From NCBI GenBank assembly GCA_009377495.1, contig WHTZ01000007.1:113711-164231 (forward strand): DNA of 50,521 nt. Direction: 5' to 3'. Source of the stretch: Luteitalea sp. GTDB lineage: Bacteria; Acidobacteriota; Vicinamibacteria; Vicinamibacterales; Vicinamibacteraceae. Within the stretch, counting starts at the first letter, position 1. The number at the start of each line of letters is the position of its first letter. This document shows positions 39,484 through 46,084 of this stretch, in pieces. Under the pieces are notes generated by a model, which saw only the letters and a list, made by a program, of their open reading frames with translations, was not told the DNA's origin and did no database searches. The position numbers were made by a program, and so were the translations under genes.

Positions 39484-39761
39484 AGGCCCATTCTAGCCCG
39501 CGAACGGCCTGCCGCCGATCGAGCTCCGTGATCGTCGTGTCGTCCCTCTCCAGCTCGCCCGTGGTGAGAAAGACTCGCAGCAGAGCTGCTTACGCCGGAG
39601 GCGCAGATTCAGCCCCACGCCCGGAGCACCTCGTCGCTTCCGATCGGGCATTGGCCCTGAAATCGGGCAGCGACGGGTGCGTCGATCCCTCAGTAGACAG
39701 CAAAGCATTAAGGCTGAAGGCTTTATGAGGCTAGTATGCGGGTGCAACGCTGATTGCTGCT
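39203..39761. repeat. Segmental duplication, copy B (DUF433 unit)
   Basis: Same-orientation counterpart of 17797-18358, with small indels and about 90% identity by eye. It covers most of DUF433 and about 280 bp upstream. The two copies lie 21 kb apart and flank att copies 1 to 4. Confidence 0.8.
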
Positions 39762-39854
39762 CAGCCCGCAACTTGGATGGCTGTGGCTGTGGAGCCCTTC
39801 GACCCCAACGAAGCGTTAGCCCGCACTCCCGGCTCAAGTTTTGCCTGAGTGCGA

Positions 39855-40367
39855 TCAGCCGATTGTCGGCGGCTCCTGCAGGTGCCTCGGGGCGGCGAGT
39901 CGGTAGCGTATGAACCGCTCGCCCGCGATCGTCATCTCACCGTCGGGCCGAAAGCCAAGCTTTAGAACTCCGCTGATGCGCGTCCGGCTTGGAGGGAGGA
40001 GGGCGATGACCGAGCTGAACCCGAGTTCTCCGAAAGCATGAGCGATGATCTTTTCATACAGCACCCTACCCGCGCCCCAGTGTTTCGGATGAAGCACGAG
40101 CCCTACATCGGCTTCCCCACCTTCCGGCTGAATCCCGCCCCACCCGGCGAACTCACCGTCGATGATGAATGCCCAGGGCCCGTACCCGCGTTCTTCCCAA
40201 AACCGCTCCTTGGCGGCCACGAATCTCTCGCATTCGGGGGGGCCGAATTCGCCGCGAGCAAGCGGCATGTGCCGTCGCACCAGGGGGTGATTCATGAGCT
40301 CGATAATGGCCGACTTGTCGACGTTAGCGAGCCGCGTGAGCACTATCGTCGCCCGATCGCGAGCCAT
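39855..40367 (-). CDS. GNAT family N-acetyltransferase (RimJ/RimL type)
   Basis: The ATG at 40367 gives 170 residues: IVLTRLANVDKSAIIELMNH at the N-terminus, GPWAFIIDGEFAGWGGIQPE then EADVGLVLHPKHWGAGRVLY around the acetyl-CoA site (the usual R/Q-x-x-G-x-A/G is H-W-G-A-G-R), and SGVLKLGFRPDGEM near the end. The family transfers acetyl groups from acetyl-CoA to amines on proteins or small molecules; the substrate is unknown. An ATG 51 nt upstream is possible but adds residues unlike the family. It is a typical single-gene cassette cargo. Confidence 0.85.
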   Translation of the reverse strand: MARDRATIVLTRLANVDKSAIIELMNHPLVRRHMPLARGEFGPPECERFVAAKERFWEERGYGPWAFIIDGEFAGWGGIQPEGGEADVGLVLHPKHWGAGRVLYEKIIAHAFGELGFSSVIALLPPSRTRISGVLKLGFRPDGEMTIAGERFIRYRLAAPRHLQEPPTIG

Positions 40368-40668
40368 AAGGCGTCTTGACGTCCCTGTCTTCGACCGGCC
40401 AGAAACCTCTGTGGCCATCTGAAACCGGCAATTGATCGCATATAAGCCCGGTGATTTCTGAGACGGCCGAAACCAGTCAGTTCTACTTCGTCGGCACGAC
40501 AGTGTGCAAATCGCTCTGCCCTGACGATGCAAGCAAAAGCGTTGAGTCCGAGGGCTCCGGATCGATTTGACGCCACACTCATAACATCACCAGCTGGCGT
40601 CAAGTCGAACACGACTATTGTCGCCGTGTAATGCGATGTCGACGGATTGGCCACAGGGGTTCTTGCCA
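40368..40668. other. No recognisable gene
   Basis: About 300 bp upstream of the GNAT gene, presumably holding its promoter. No family motif on either strand. Confidence 0.4.
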
Positions 40669-40796
40669 CACCCACGTGGCCCATCTCGCTCGATTTTCAA
40701 TAAGTTAGAGGTCGAATTTGAGGGCGAAGAAAAGACGCATTGCCCGCGAAGAACCCACGCAGCCAGCTAAATTATTGAAAACAAAGGATCGATGAT
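40669..40796. repeat. 128-bp leader element preceding att copy 5
   Basis: Counterpart of 38111-38238 with identical length and about 79% identity by eye. It ends in an AT-rich stretch touching the tRNA repeat. Confidence 0.8.
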
Positions 40797-40817
40797 TGGC
40801 GGAGAGGGTGGGATTCG
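40797..40817 (-). repeat. tRNA-Ser 3'-end repeat (att-like), copy 5
   Basis: Exact 21-bp match to the tRNA-Ser 3' end, followed by gtgccgg, the same start as at copy 3a. No class-1 palindrome follows. Downstream are short repeats (atcgctcaaa-type at about 40860-40890) and acaggtac twice (40905-40920). Confidence 0.85.
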
Positions 40818-41293
40818 GTGCCGGCGATCCCGTTCCCGTCAACAATTTAGGCCCGTTTTCAATCGCTCAAATCGCTAGAATCGCTCAAAACCTGAGTATC
40901 AGGTACAAAACAGGTACACCACAATCGGCGGCCGAATGCGGCGTTCTCGCCGCCTCCACGGCGTTGCCCATCGTCCCCGCGTGCCGCTTCCCTGTCAAGC
41001 CGCTCGAGCGATCTGTTGCCGCACCTCGGGGCGCCGAACCTCTCACTTTTTCAGCGGGCTGAAGCCCAGACATTCGTAGCGTCGGGTTCTCACGGATGTC
41101 GCCGCTCGCGGTTCGACCGGATTTCTCTACACAAGGCGACTGATCAGGACCTATCCGCCCTTGCGGCAGCCCGTCTGGCGCTATGCTGCGAGCCTCGCAG
41201 GATCGGCCGCGACATGCCGGCCGACCTACTATTGGTTTATACGCCACGTGCGGCAAGTACGGGCATCAGTAGTGAAGCGAGGGAAGGAAGGAT
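40818..41293. other. Region between att copy 5 and the VOC gene
   Basis: There is no recognisable coding sequence in these ~475 bp. Direct repeats atcgctcaaa / atcgctagaa / atcgctcaaa occur at about 40862-40890. The VOC promoter should lie in the last 100 bp (AT-rich tactattggtttatac at about 41226-41241). Confidence 0.4.
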
Positions 41294-41728
41294 ATGACGC
41301 TTAAACGGATGGACAACGTCCTCATCGTTGTCGACGATCTCGAAGCCGCCAAGGCATTCTTCATCGAACTGGGCCTCAAGCTCGAGGGCGAGTCGACAGT
41401 CGAAGGGCCTTCGGTCGGGAGCCTGATCGGGCTCAAGGATGTCCGGGCCACCCTCGCGATGATGCGGACTCCCGATGGGCAGGGCATTGAGCTGGACAAG
41501 TTCCACACGCCCAACGCGATCAGGTTTGGGCCCGTGGACGCGCCGGTGAACACGCTGGGCATCCGTCGCGTCATGTTCGCCGTCGATGACATCGACGCCG
41601 TCGTTGCGCGCGTGCGCGCCCACGGGGCCGAGATCATTGGCGAGATGCAGTACGAGAACATGTACCGGTTAGCCTACATCCGCGGGCCTGAGGGCATCAT
41701 TGTCGCGCTGGCCGAGCAGCTCGGCTAA
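41294..41728 (+). CDS. VOC family (glyoxalase/bleomycin-resistance-like) protein
   Basis: This 144-residue protein has two VOC half-repeats: MDNVLIVVDDLEAAKAFFIE then LGLKLEG, and IRRVMFAVDDIDAVVARVRA then HGAEIIGEM, ending AYIRGPEGIIVALAEQLG with the metal-binding Glu region. There is a good Shine-Dalgarno (GGAAGGA) 5 nt before the ATG. The substrate is unknown. It is the only intact gene between att copy 5 and the tRNA, so it appears to be the cargo of the youngest or tRNA-proximal cassette. Confidence 0.9.
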   Translation: MTLKRMDNVLIVVDDLEAAKAFFIELGLKLEGESTVEGPSVGSLIGLKDVRATLAMMRTPDGQGIELDKFHTPNAIRFGPVDAPVNTLGIRRVMFAVDDIDAVVARVRAHGAEIIGEMQYENMYRLAYIRGPEGIIVALAEQLG

Positions 41729-42180
41729 CGCATCCCTGGTAGCAAGCGAGACTCGGGTTGGCAACCATGGTGTATGACAAGTCGTTCGAGCCGACCGCTC
41801 GGCGGCTCAACTGCACCGTTAGTAACGATCAACGCCGATCCGGCGACGAATGTGGCTGTCGCCGCCAAACTCCAAGGCGACAGCGTCGAGTTGCTCCCTC
41901 GCTAAACGATTCACACACCCGTTTCGGCATCGAGCTGCATAGTCCTCGTGCGCGCTTTCCCCGTCGGCAATACCGGTCCACTTTCGCGAGAACCAGTCGT
42001 TCACGGTCGTCGATGGATGGGGCAACCTTGCGGATGTGATCTGGGTGGAAAACCCACCCTCGTCGCAAGAATGCGCCTGTTTTTGCGCGCTTTTGTAGGC
42101 GAAAGGTGGGGCGAAAACGAGGGGCCAGGTACAGCCAGAATTTTGGATCGCTTAACCGTCTTGTTTGCAATGATTTAGGA
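41729..42180. other. Region between VOC gene and tRNA-Ser, with possible gene tail and att leader
   Basis: At 41806-41906 a plus-strand frame reads GGSTAPLVTINADPATNVAV then AAKLQGDSVELLPR and stops, like the C-terminus of a lost gene (family not recognised). The last ~150 bp carry cccaccctcgtcgc, gcgcctgtttttgcgcgc and gggcgaaaacg, which resemble the decayed boundary at 33791. This part probably is the attachment-side leader next to the tRNA. Confidence 0.4.
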
Positions 42181-42276
42181 TGGCGGAGAGGGTGGGATTC
42201 GAACCCACGTGCCGAGCTCTTCACCCGACAAAGCGCTTTCGAGGCGCCCCCGTTACGACCACTTCGGTACCTCTCC
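42181..42276 (-). tRNA. tRNA-Ser (anticodon CGA)
   Basis: The minus strand folds as a class II tRNA: acceptor GGAGAGG pairs with CCTCTCC, discriminator G and an encoded CCA follow. The anticodon stem GGCGC/GCGCT closes the loop CTCGAAA, giving anticodon CGA (reads UCG, serine). A long variable arm (GTCGGGTGAAGAGCTCGGC region) and T-arm GTGGG-TTCGAAT-CCCAC are intact. The length is 96 nt. Its last 21 bp are the unit repeated seven times to the left, so the gene is the probable integration target. Confidence 0.95.
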
Positions 42277-42331
42277 GTAAGATCGGACTCTTGATCCTAC
42301 CACAGCGCCATGGGCCCGCTAAGCGCCGTAA

Positions 42332-42850
42332 CTACGAGGAGTTGCGGGAAGGACTGATTCCGCGAGGCGAATCGCCCGCGTCGTCCGATTCGCCTCGCCG
42401 CGTGCGAAAGAACACCTGCATCAGGGCCCGCGCATCCTCCTCGAGCACGCCCTCCACCACATCAACACGATGATTCAAAGCCGGGTGCTCGAACGCCCGC
42501 ATCGTTGAACGAGCCGCGCCGGCCTTCGGCTCGCGCGCGCCAAAGACCAGCCGCTTGACCCGCGCGTGCACAGCAGCACCGACGCACATCAGACATGGCT
42601 CGACCGTGACGAAGAGCTCTGCGCTCGTGAGCCGGTAGTTCCCGACGTGTGACGCGGCAGCACGTAACGCTTCGACTTCCGCGTGCGCGGTCGGATCCGA
42701 CGAGGTAACGGGCCGGTTGTGGCCGACACCCACCACCTCGTCATCGACCACGACGATGGCGCCCACCGGCACCTCGCCTTTGTGGGCCGCGGTGCGGGCC
42801 TCGTCCAATGCGTGGCGCATGAACCGCTCGTCGCGCGTGCGTGTCGTCAT
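42332..42850 (-). CDS. tadA: tRNA-specific adenosine deaminase
   Basis: This 172-residue protein has the cytidine/deoxycytidylate-deaminase zinc motifs: THAEVEAL (ligand His and catalytic Glu) and PCLMCVGAAVHARVKRLVF (two Cys ligands), plus RDERFMRHALDEARTAAHKG then EVPVGAIVV at the N-terminus. TadA converts the wobble adenosine of tRNA-Arg(ACG) to inosine. The start at 42850 gives the usual length; ATG 42859 is also possible. The C-terminal tail is longer and Ser-rich. It belongs to the backbone next to the tRNA. Confidence 0.93.
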   Translation of the reverse strand: MTTRTRDERFMRHALDEARTAAHKGEVPVGAIVVVDDEVVGVGHNRPVTSSDPTAHAEVEALRAAASHVGNYRLTSAELFVTVEPCLMCVGAAVHARVKRLVFGAREPKAGAARSTMRAFEHPALNHRVDVVEGVLEEDARALMQVFFRTRRGESDDAGDSPRGISPSRNSS

Positions 42851-42897
42851 GAGTCGCATGCCACCTGTGGCGAAAGACATAGTATGTGCCAATCTGT

Positions 42898-43875
42898 ATG
42901 GCCATGAAGCGGGTTGCGCTGTTGACCAGTGGTGGCGATGCGGCAGGGATGAATGCCGCGATCCGTGCGGTCGTCCGAACCGGACTGGACAACGGCTGGG
43001 ACATGTTCGGCGTTCGCGGCGGCTATGCGGGTCTCGTCAGGGACAACATGACGCCACTCACCGTGCGCGACGTTGGCGGCATCATCCAGCAAGGCGGCAC
43101 GGTCCTCGGTAGCGCGCGGAGTCCGGAGTTCGCGACCGAGGCGGGTCGTCTACGCGCGCTCGCCACGTTGGAACAGCAACGGATCGATGCGCTGGTCGTG
43201 ATCGGAGGAAACGGGTCGCAAGGGGGTGCGGCCGCGTTAACGGAGGCGGGCTTCCCGGTAGTTGGCGTCGCTTCCACCATCGACAACGACCTCGTGGGCA
43301 GCGACATCACGATTGGCGTGGATACGGCCCTCAACATCGCGCTGGAAGCGATCGACCGGCTCAAGACGACCGCGTCGTCTCATCAGCGGGCCTTTCTGGT
43401 CGAGGCGATGGGACGCAAGTGCGGCTATCTCGCCTTGATGGCCGGGATCGCCGGAGGTGCGGAGGTCGTCGTGCTGCCGGAGACGGACACGACCCCGGAG
43501 CAGGTGGCGCAGGACCTGCAAGCGGCGTACGACCGCGGCAAGGCACACGCACTCGGCGTCGTCGCCGAAGGCGCCCGCTCCAACGCTGCGAGCTTGGCGG
43601 CATACTTTCGAGAGCACGAAGCACGCATTGGCTTCGAGCTCCGAACGACCACGTTGGGCCACGTCCAGCGCGGAGGCCGACCAACCGCCTACGATCGAAT
43701 CCTCGCGACGCGTCTCGGCGCCGGTGCGGTCGCGGCACTGGCGCGCAGCGAGACAGGCGTGCTCGTTGGGATGTTGGAAGGGCGTGTCGCCGTCACTCCG
43801 CTGTCGGAGGTCGTCGGCCGGCAGAAGAGGATCGATCCGGAGCTGTTCGCGCTCGCCCGAATCCTCGACCGATGA
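42898..43875 (+). CDS. pfkA: 6-phosphofructokinase
   Basis: About 325 residues with the PFK signatures: LLTSGGDAAGMNAAIRAVVR (fructose-6-P/ATP loop), GGNGSQGG, TIDNDLVGSDITIGVDTALN with the catalytic Asp, FLVEAMGRKCGYLALMAGIA and LGHVQRGGRPTAYDR. The residue before TIDND is Ser, not the Lys typical of PPi-dependent enzymes, and the GGNGS glycine is kept, so ATP dependence is likely. Asn replaces the usual Asp in the GGDGS motif. Starts at 42886 (GTG), 42898 and 42904 are possible. It is divergent from tadA. Confidence 0.92.
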   Translation: MAMKRVALLTSGGDAAGMNAAIRAVVRTGLDNGWDMFGVRGGYAGLVRDNMTPLTVRDVGGIIQQGGTVLGSARSPEFATEAGRLRALATLEQQRIDALVVIGGNGSQGGAAALTEAGFPVVGVASTIDNDLVGSDITIGVDTALNIALEAIDRLKTTASSHQRAFLVEAMGRKCGYLALMAGIAGGAEVVVLPETDTTPEQVAQDLQAAYDRGKAHALGVVAEGARSNAASLAAYFREHEARIGFELRTTTLGHVQRGGRPTAYDRILATRLGAGAVAALARSETGVLVGMLEGRVAVTPLSEVVGRQKRIDPELFALARILDR

Positions 43876-44175
43876 GGCAGACACGTTGCGCGATCGCCCA
43901 TCCCGTCGTAGTCACACACAGTCATGACTCGTCCTCGGTGCTTGGTTCTTCGGGCTTGGCGCGTCCGCTCACAGATGGGGTTTTCAAGCGACATTCCGGA
44001 TCGCCGCAGCGCTCGTGTTGGCCGCCTCCGGCGTGCCCGCGGTCGCGCGACCGGGCCGACCTGTGGTCGATGAACCTCCGCTTCGGTTGGTTGCAAGCCG
44101 CCAACACCGGCCTCTTCATTGTCTACACCGATGCGCATGGTCGACGTGCTTCGCTAGCAAGACGGGACTGGTCGC
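43876..44175 (+). pseudogene. Intergenic region with DUF5916-like C-terminal fragment
   Basis: At 44049-44150 the plus strand reads ADLWSMNLRFGWLQAANTGL then FIVYTDAHG, resembling the last beta-strands of DUF5916 (CBM9-like, outer-membrane beta-barrel) proteins, which end with '..NLRFxWLxxANTGLFVVY'. Nothing upstream supports the rest of this large family (about 800 residues). It is a leftover gene tail. No other feature is seen in the 300 bp. Confidence 0.45.
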
Positions 44176-44574
44176 TCACGCGGTCGCGGCAACCCTCCGC
44201 AGAGCGACATACTGCATCTCCGTGAATCCCGCCACCGCGACGGCCTGCACGAGGATGAACGCGTAGCCCAGACCATTCGGCGCGATCCATCCGCTGAGCA
44301 GGAGCAGCACGCTTCCCACGACCCACAAGGCATTGAGCCCAATGACAGCCTGGACGACGCCTCGCGGGAGACGCTCGCGTCTCGTCAGATAGACGAGCAG
44401 CGCGGCGAACGGGAGCAAGCTGAAACCGGCGTATCGCAGGATCTCGGCCGGCACCGCGAGGCCTCCCTCGAGGACGTCGGCGCCGAACAACATCAGCAGT
44501 CCCGCTGCGCCGCTGATGCCCGCGTCCGCTACGAGCGCGCGTCGGAGAAACGATGAAGTGGCAGGGAACGACAT
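44176..44574 (-). CDS. Small integral membrane protein, four helices
   Basis: This 132-residue protein has four hydrophobic segments: ADAGISGAAGLLMLFGADVL, YAGFSLLPFAALLVYL, VIGLNALWVVGSVLLLLSGW and LGYAFILVQAVAVAGF. The pattern is that of small hypothetical membrane proteins often found beside XRE or TetR regulators; no function is assigned. It is divergent from the XRE regulator at 44722 with a shared control region containing an inverted repeat. It is probably that regulator's target. Confidence 0.75.
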   Translation of the reverse strand: MSFPATSSFLRRALVADAGISGAAGLLMLFGADVLEGGLAVPAEILRYAGFSLLPFAALLVYLTRRERLPRGVVQAVIGLNALWVVGSVLLLLSGWIAPNGLGYAFILVQAVAVAGFTEMQYVALRRVAATA

Positions 44575-44668
44575 GAGTTACCTCCTTGTCTGACGTGTGA
44601 TATCCGCCCACGAGACCCGAGACGGCCCGCGGGCTCGTGTGCATGATGGCGCACTGATGGCGGTCAGT

Positions 44669-44689
44669 CGATTACGTCAGAGGTAATCG
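44669..44689. promoter_or_regulatory. Candidate XRE operator in divergent region
   Basis: CGATTAC-gtcagag-GTAATCG is a perfect 7-bp inverted repeat 33 bp upstream of the XRE start and about 95 bp upstream of the membrane-protein start. Position between divergent genes suggests that the XRE protein binds here. Confidence 0.5.
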
Positions 44690-44721
44690 GTCATCTCTCT
44701 CGTTTGCGCTATCGTCGGGCT

Positions 44722-45576
44722 ATGATGGGTGCCGTGCGACCAGCGGGTGATCTCCTGCGTGAATGGCGCCAGCGTCGGCGACTGAGCCAGCTCGATCTCG
44801 CCTGCGAGGCCGACATCTCGACCAGACACCTCAGTTTTCTCGAAACAGGCCGCTCGCAGCCGAGTCGGGAGATGGTGCTCCATCTCGCGGAGCGGCTCGA
44901 CGTTCCGTTGCGTGAGCGCAACACATTGTTGATGGCGGCGGGCTATGCGCCGGTCTTTCCAGAGAGACCCCTTGACGATCCGGCGCTACTGGCCGCGCGG
45001 AGGGCCATCGATGTCGTGCTCGCCGGGCACGAGCCGTATCCAGCGCTCGCCGTCGATCGCCATTGGACGCTCATCGCGTCCAACGCTGCGCTCTCGCCGC
45101 TGCTCGCGGGTGTCGAGCCGTCGCTGTTACAACCACCTGTCAATGTGCTGCGTGTCAGCCTGCACCCGGAAGGGTGTGCACCGCGGATCGTCAATCTCTC
45201 CGAATGGCGCTTACACGTGTTCGAGCGTCTGCGCCGCCAGATTGACCTCACGGGCGATCCGTTGCTCGTCGAGCTCCTGGGCGAGCTCCATGGCTATCAC
45301 GTGTCAGACAGCGCCGAAGCCGCGCGCCCCTCAGCGGATCGCGATTACGCGGGCGTCGTGGTTCCCCTTCAGATCCGAACCAACGGTGGCACGCTCTCGT
45401 TCTTCAGCACGACCACGATCTTTGGAACACCCATCGACATCACGTTGTCGGAGCTCGCCATCGAGTCGTTCTTCCCCGCCGATACCGCGACGGCAGAAGC
45501 ACTCAGAGCTGCCGCCGCCACGCGGAGCAAGAATCGCCCGCACGACGCGGACGCGGTCGCGAACAGTGCGTCCTGA
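44722..45576 (+). CDS. XRE regulator with MmyB-like ligand-binding domain
   Basis: This 284-residue protein has an N-terminal helix-turn-helix (LLREWRQRRRLSQLDLACEA, DISTRHLSFLETGRSQPSRE, LRERNTLLMAAGYAPVF), then the MmyB-type domain (ALAVDRHWTLIASNAALSPL, LQPPVNVLRVSLHPEG, TTTIFGTPIDITLSELAIES). The linking region GYAP is typical. Such proteins regulate divergent dehydrogenases or membrane proteins in response to small ligands, possibly fatty acids. Two adjacent ATGs (44722 and 44725) are possible starts. Confidence 0.92.
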   Translation: MMGAVRPAGDLLREWRQRRRLSQLDLACEADISTRHLSFLETGRSQPSREMVLHLAERLDVPLRERNTLLMAAGYAPVFPERPLDDPALLAARRAIDVVLAGHEPYPALAVDRHWTLIASNAALSPLLAGVEPSLLQPPVNVLRVSLHPEGCAPRIVNLSEWRLHVFERLRRQIDLTGDPLLVELLGELHGYHVSDSAEAARPSADRDYAGVVVPLQIRTNGGTLSFFSTTTIFGTPIDITLSELAIESFFPADTATAEALRAAAATRSKNRPHDADAVANSAS

Positions 45577-45621
45577 GCAGCTCCGCCGCTCAGCCATCGC
45601 GCTCTCGGCCACGCGCGCATC

Positions 45622-45972
45622 TCAGCCCTCCTCGGCCGGTCGCATGATACGGCCGATCGCTTCGACCAACTGGTCCCACTTCGATTGCTCCGCGCTGAGC
45701 TGTCTGCGTCCGGCGGGGGCGAGCCGGTAGTAGCGCAGCTCGCGGTTTCGCTCCTTGCTCAGCTCCCACTTCGAGGTGATCCAGCCCCTGTGTTCCAGGC
45801 GCCTGAGGGCGGGATAGAGCGATCCGGTCTCGACCTGCAGCACGTCGGCCGAGGTACGCTGGATGTACTTGGCAATGGCATGGCCGTGAGCGGGGCCGAG
45901 ACGCAGCGTCTTCAAGATCAACATATCGAGCGTGCCTTGCAGGAGGTCGATGCGGGGTCTGTTCTTGGACAT
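45622..45972 (-). CDS. PadR family regulator without adjacent ADOP permease
   Basis: This 116-residue protein has [51 protein letters not shown] and [20 protein letters not shown]. It is a third PadR, similar to those at 698 and 18915, but no permease follows; the next gene is the convergent XRE gene. Its start lies 24 bp from a clear palindromic operator. It may control itself and act on distant genes, or its permease may have been lost. Confidence 0.92.
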   Translation of the reverse strand: MSKNRPRIDLLQGTLDMLILKTLRLGPAHGHAIAKYIQRTSADVLQVETGSLYPALRRLEHRGWITSKWELSKERNRELRYYRLAPAGRRQLSAEQSKWDQLVEAIGRIMRPAEEG

Positions 45973-45995
45973 GGCCTGGATCCGTAGGCTAGATT

Positions 45996-46015
45996 GTAGA
46001 GACTCTACTGTAGAG
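45996..46015. promoter_or_regulatory. Candidate PadR operator with three half-sites
   Basis: GTAGAG-a-CTCTAC (45996-46008) is a perfect 13-bp palindrome, followed after one base by a third half-site GTAGAG (46010-46015). It lies directly upstream of the third PadR gene. The arrangement suggests cooperative autorepression. Confidence 0.55.
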
Positions 46016-46084
46016 TGTCAACTGACACGTATATGGTGAGTCTCGCGACCGTCGGCCGTCTTGATCTGGTGGGGTTCTTTCCGT

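Larger units (their letters stand above)
18461..42276. mobile_element. Tandem array of tRNA-Ser-bounded integrative cassettes
   Basis: Eight same-orientation copies of the tRNA-Ser 3' end (seven repeats plus the intact gene) divide the region into intervals of 7.4, 2.2, 10.0, 2.6 and 1.4 kb, plus two short intervals of about 0.1 kb. The rightmost end is the functional tRNA. Cargo is small and accessory. One tyrosine recombinase (23833-25644) is present. Boundary modules are conserved (palindrome, leader elements). The left part (18.6-22.4 kb) may include trapped chromosomal genes, so the exact left border is uncertain. Confidence 0.75.

Noticed and set aside
18461..42276. A class 1-type integron with attC sites
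   Set aside because: The repeated boundaries are tRNA-Ser 3' ends in one orientation, with no GTTRRRY/RYYYAAC core pairs and no IntI-type recombinase with its extra domain. The array only resembles an integron in layout.
18461..42276. CRISPR array
   Set aside because: Repeat spacing is irregular (0.1 to 10 kb), intervals contain genes, and no cas genes exist.
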